From an uncultured beta proteobacterium (GTDB lineage Bacteria; Pseudomonadota; Gammaproteobacteria; Burkholderiales; Rhodocyclaceae): a stretch of DNA of 6,202 bases. Location of the stretch: contig CAIZKA010000327.1 of assembly GCA_903933395.1 (NCBI GenBank), positions 1 to 6,202 of the forward strand, in the 5' to 3' direction. Below are positions 5,196 through 6,202 of this stretch, piece after piece. The translations under genes and the position numbers were made by a program. The notes beneath the pieces are model-generated. The model was given only the letters and a program-made list of their open reading frames with translations, was not told the origin of the DNA and made no database searches. Every line of letters begins with the position of its first letter. Within the stretch, counting starts at the first letter, position 1.

Positions 5196-6202
5196 TTACG
5201 GCAAGGGCGGCACAGCCGGCGCCGGAACCGGCGGCGATCCTTCGTCCTGCACAATCCTGACCGGCAAAGGCGTCGCGGCATCGATGTGGACATCTCGCTG
5301 CGGGTAGGGGATGGCAATTCCGTGCTCCGCAAGAGCGGCCTCGATCATTGCGCGCAGATCGCTGGCCACCTGGCGGGCGGGCGTGCCGCTGCCGACGTCA
5401 AGCCAGTAGTACACCGAAAAGAGCAGCGCATCGCTGGCGAAATCCTCGAACAGCACTTCGGGGGGCGGATGCTTGAGCACCTTGCCGTGCCGCCCGGCGA
5501 TTTCCTCGAGCAACTGGATGACGACACGCACCGGCGATCCGTAGGCCACCCCGACCTTGACGTTGAAGCGGACACGGCCGCTGGTGTAGGTCCAGTTGGT
5601 CAGGTTCTGCTCGATGAAGGTACTGTTGGGGATGATGGTCTCGATGCCGTTCACGTCGGTGATGGTCGAGGCGCGCAGGCCGATGTTGGTGACGTTGCCG
5701 CGGATGCCGCCGACCTCCACCAGGTCGCCGATGCGGAACGGACGCTCGCCGAGCACCATCAGGCCGCTGATCAGGTTCTTCATCATGGTCTGCATGCCGA
5801 AGCCGAGGCCGATCGCCACCGCGCCGCCGAGGAAGGCGAAGACGGTGAGCGGAATCTTCACCCAGAACATGACGATGACCACCAGCAGCAGCAGCTCGAT
5901 GGCCAGCACCCAGCTGCGCAGGATGCCGGCATGGGTCGGCTGCCAGCCGAAGAAGCGCACCAGCATGCGCGCCAGGAAGCGCGCCGCGAGGAGCGCCAGG
6001 GCATAGCCGGCGACGATCAGGGTCAGCGCCAGCAGCACCTTGCCGATGGTGACGCTGCGGGTGCCGACCACCTGTTTGCCATCGACTTCGATCGTGTCTT
6101 CGACCGCGATCAACTCGAAATTCCAGAATGCGGCGGCGTAATCCGCGGCGACGGCCGTCCATTGCCGGCCGCGCTCCGCCATCGAGCGCTGGCTGTTGCT
6201 GC
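5196..6202 (-). CDS. MscS-superfamily mechanosensitive channel, possibly MscK-like (5' truncated by window edge)
   Basis: An inner-membrane small-conductance-type mechanosensitive channel that would release solutes on hypo-osmotic shock. Numbering from the Met at 6182: a pre-membrane region 1-43 (WNFELIAVEDTIEVDGK at 20-36), TM helices about 44-64 and 88-108, then the pore-lining TM3 with FAFLGGAVAIGLGFGMQTM (115-133) and KNLISG (135-140). The beta domain has GERPFRIGDLVEV (145-157), VNGIETIIPNSTF (177-189) and LTNWT (194-198), and the C-terminal domain ends with IPYPQRDVHI (291-300) and a Pro-rich tail. These are classic MscS signatures. The frame stays open from 6182 to the window edge with in-frame sense codons and no ribosome-binding site before that Met, so the true start is probably outside. 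The soluble pre-TM segment resembles larger MscK-type proteins, which is inference. The small lipoprotein follows 51 bases downstream. Confidence 0.93.
   Translation of the reverse strand, partial: SNSQRSMAERGRQWTAVAADYAAAFWNFELIAVEDTIEVDGKQVVGTRSVTIGKVLLALTLIVAGYALALLAARFLARMLVRFFGWQPTHAGILRSWVLAIELLLLVVIVMFWVKIPLTVFAFLGGAVAIGLGFGMQTMMKNLISGLMVLGERPFRIGDLVEVGGIRGNVTNIGLRASTITDVNGIETIIPNSTFIEQNLTNWTYTSGRVRFNVKVGVAYGSPVRVVIQLLEEIAGRHGKVLKHPPPEVLFEDFASDALLFSVYYWLDVGSGTPARQVASDLRAMIEAALAEHGIAIPYPQRDVHIDAATPLPVRIVQDEGSPPVPAPAVPPLP

Noticed and set aside
5398..6162. Minus-strand open frame of 254 codons in another frame of the MscS-family gene
   Set aside because: Arg/His-rich frame-shifted shadow; the MscS frame carries every conserved motif.
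1..6202. A single osmotic-stress island linking the K+ channel, the AI-2E-family protein and the mechanosensitive channel
   Set aside because: The genes lie on different strands, are separated by unrelated genes and terminators, and share no visible regulatory motif.

Overview
This window looks like ordinary chromosomal DNA from a GC-rich Gram-negative bacterium, most likely a betaproteobacterium and possibly of the Rhodocyclaceae type. The grounds are high GC with strongly GC-biased third codon positions, two lipobox lipoproteins, several Sec signal peptides, and a dispersed repeat of the CGTCATyCC...ATCCAG type common in proteobacterial genomes. The family-level assignment is inference. I see no tRNA, rRNA, transposase, phage gene, CRISPR array or toxin-antitoxin pair. 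Nearly everything encoded is a membrane or envelope protein.

Layout from left to right: (1) The last 47 codons of an unidentified membrane protein run off the left edge (+). (2) A six-transmembrane voltage-gated-type potassium channel follows, with a TVGFGD filter and a C-terminal zinc ribbon (+, 174-1067). (3) Next is a YdiK-like AI-2E/PerM-family membrane protein (+, 1121-2179). (4) Convergent to it is a Tyr/Gly-rich outer-membrane lipoprotein of unknown function (-, 2224-2883). (5) Divergent from that is a small secreted EF-hand protein (+, 3013-3516). (6) A gene-free stretch of about 330 bp (3517-3844) holds a candidate terminator, a composite REP-like repeat and a very strong hairpin terminator. 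(7) An orphan periplasmic amino-acid-binding protein of the GltI/SBP_bac_3 type (-, 3845-4699). (8) A small four-cysteine lipoprotein (-, 4869-5144). (9) A MscS-superfamily mechanosensitive channel whose 5' end runs off the right edge (-, 5196-6202).

The genes do not form one pathway. The K+ channel and the mechanosensitive channel both relate to ion and osmotic balance, but they lie on opposite strands about 4 kb apart and any link is speculative. The mechanosensitive channel and the small lipoprotein may be co-transcribed, with a 51-bp gap and no visible terminator. The amino-acid-binding protein is followed at once by a strong terminator and has no permease or ATPase beside it.

I did not find a convincing undescribed system. 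The points most worth a second look are an inverted repeat overlapping the ribosome-binding region of the EF-hand gene, the composite repeat with nested hairpins, the zinc ribbon on the K+ channel, the orphan binding protein, and the two lipoproteins of unknown function.
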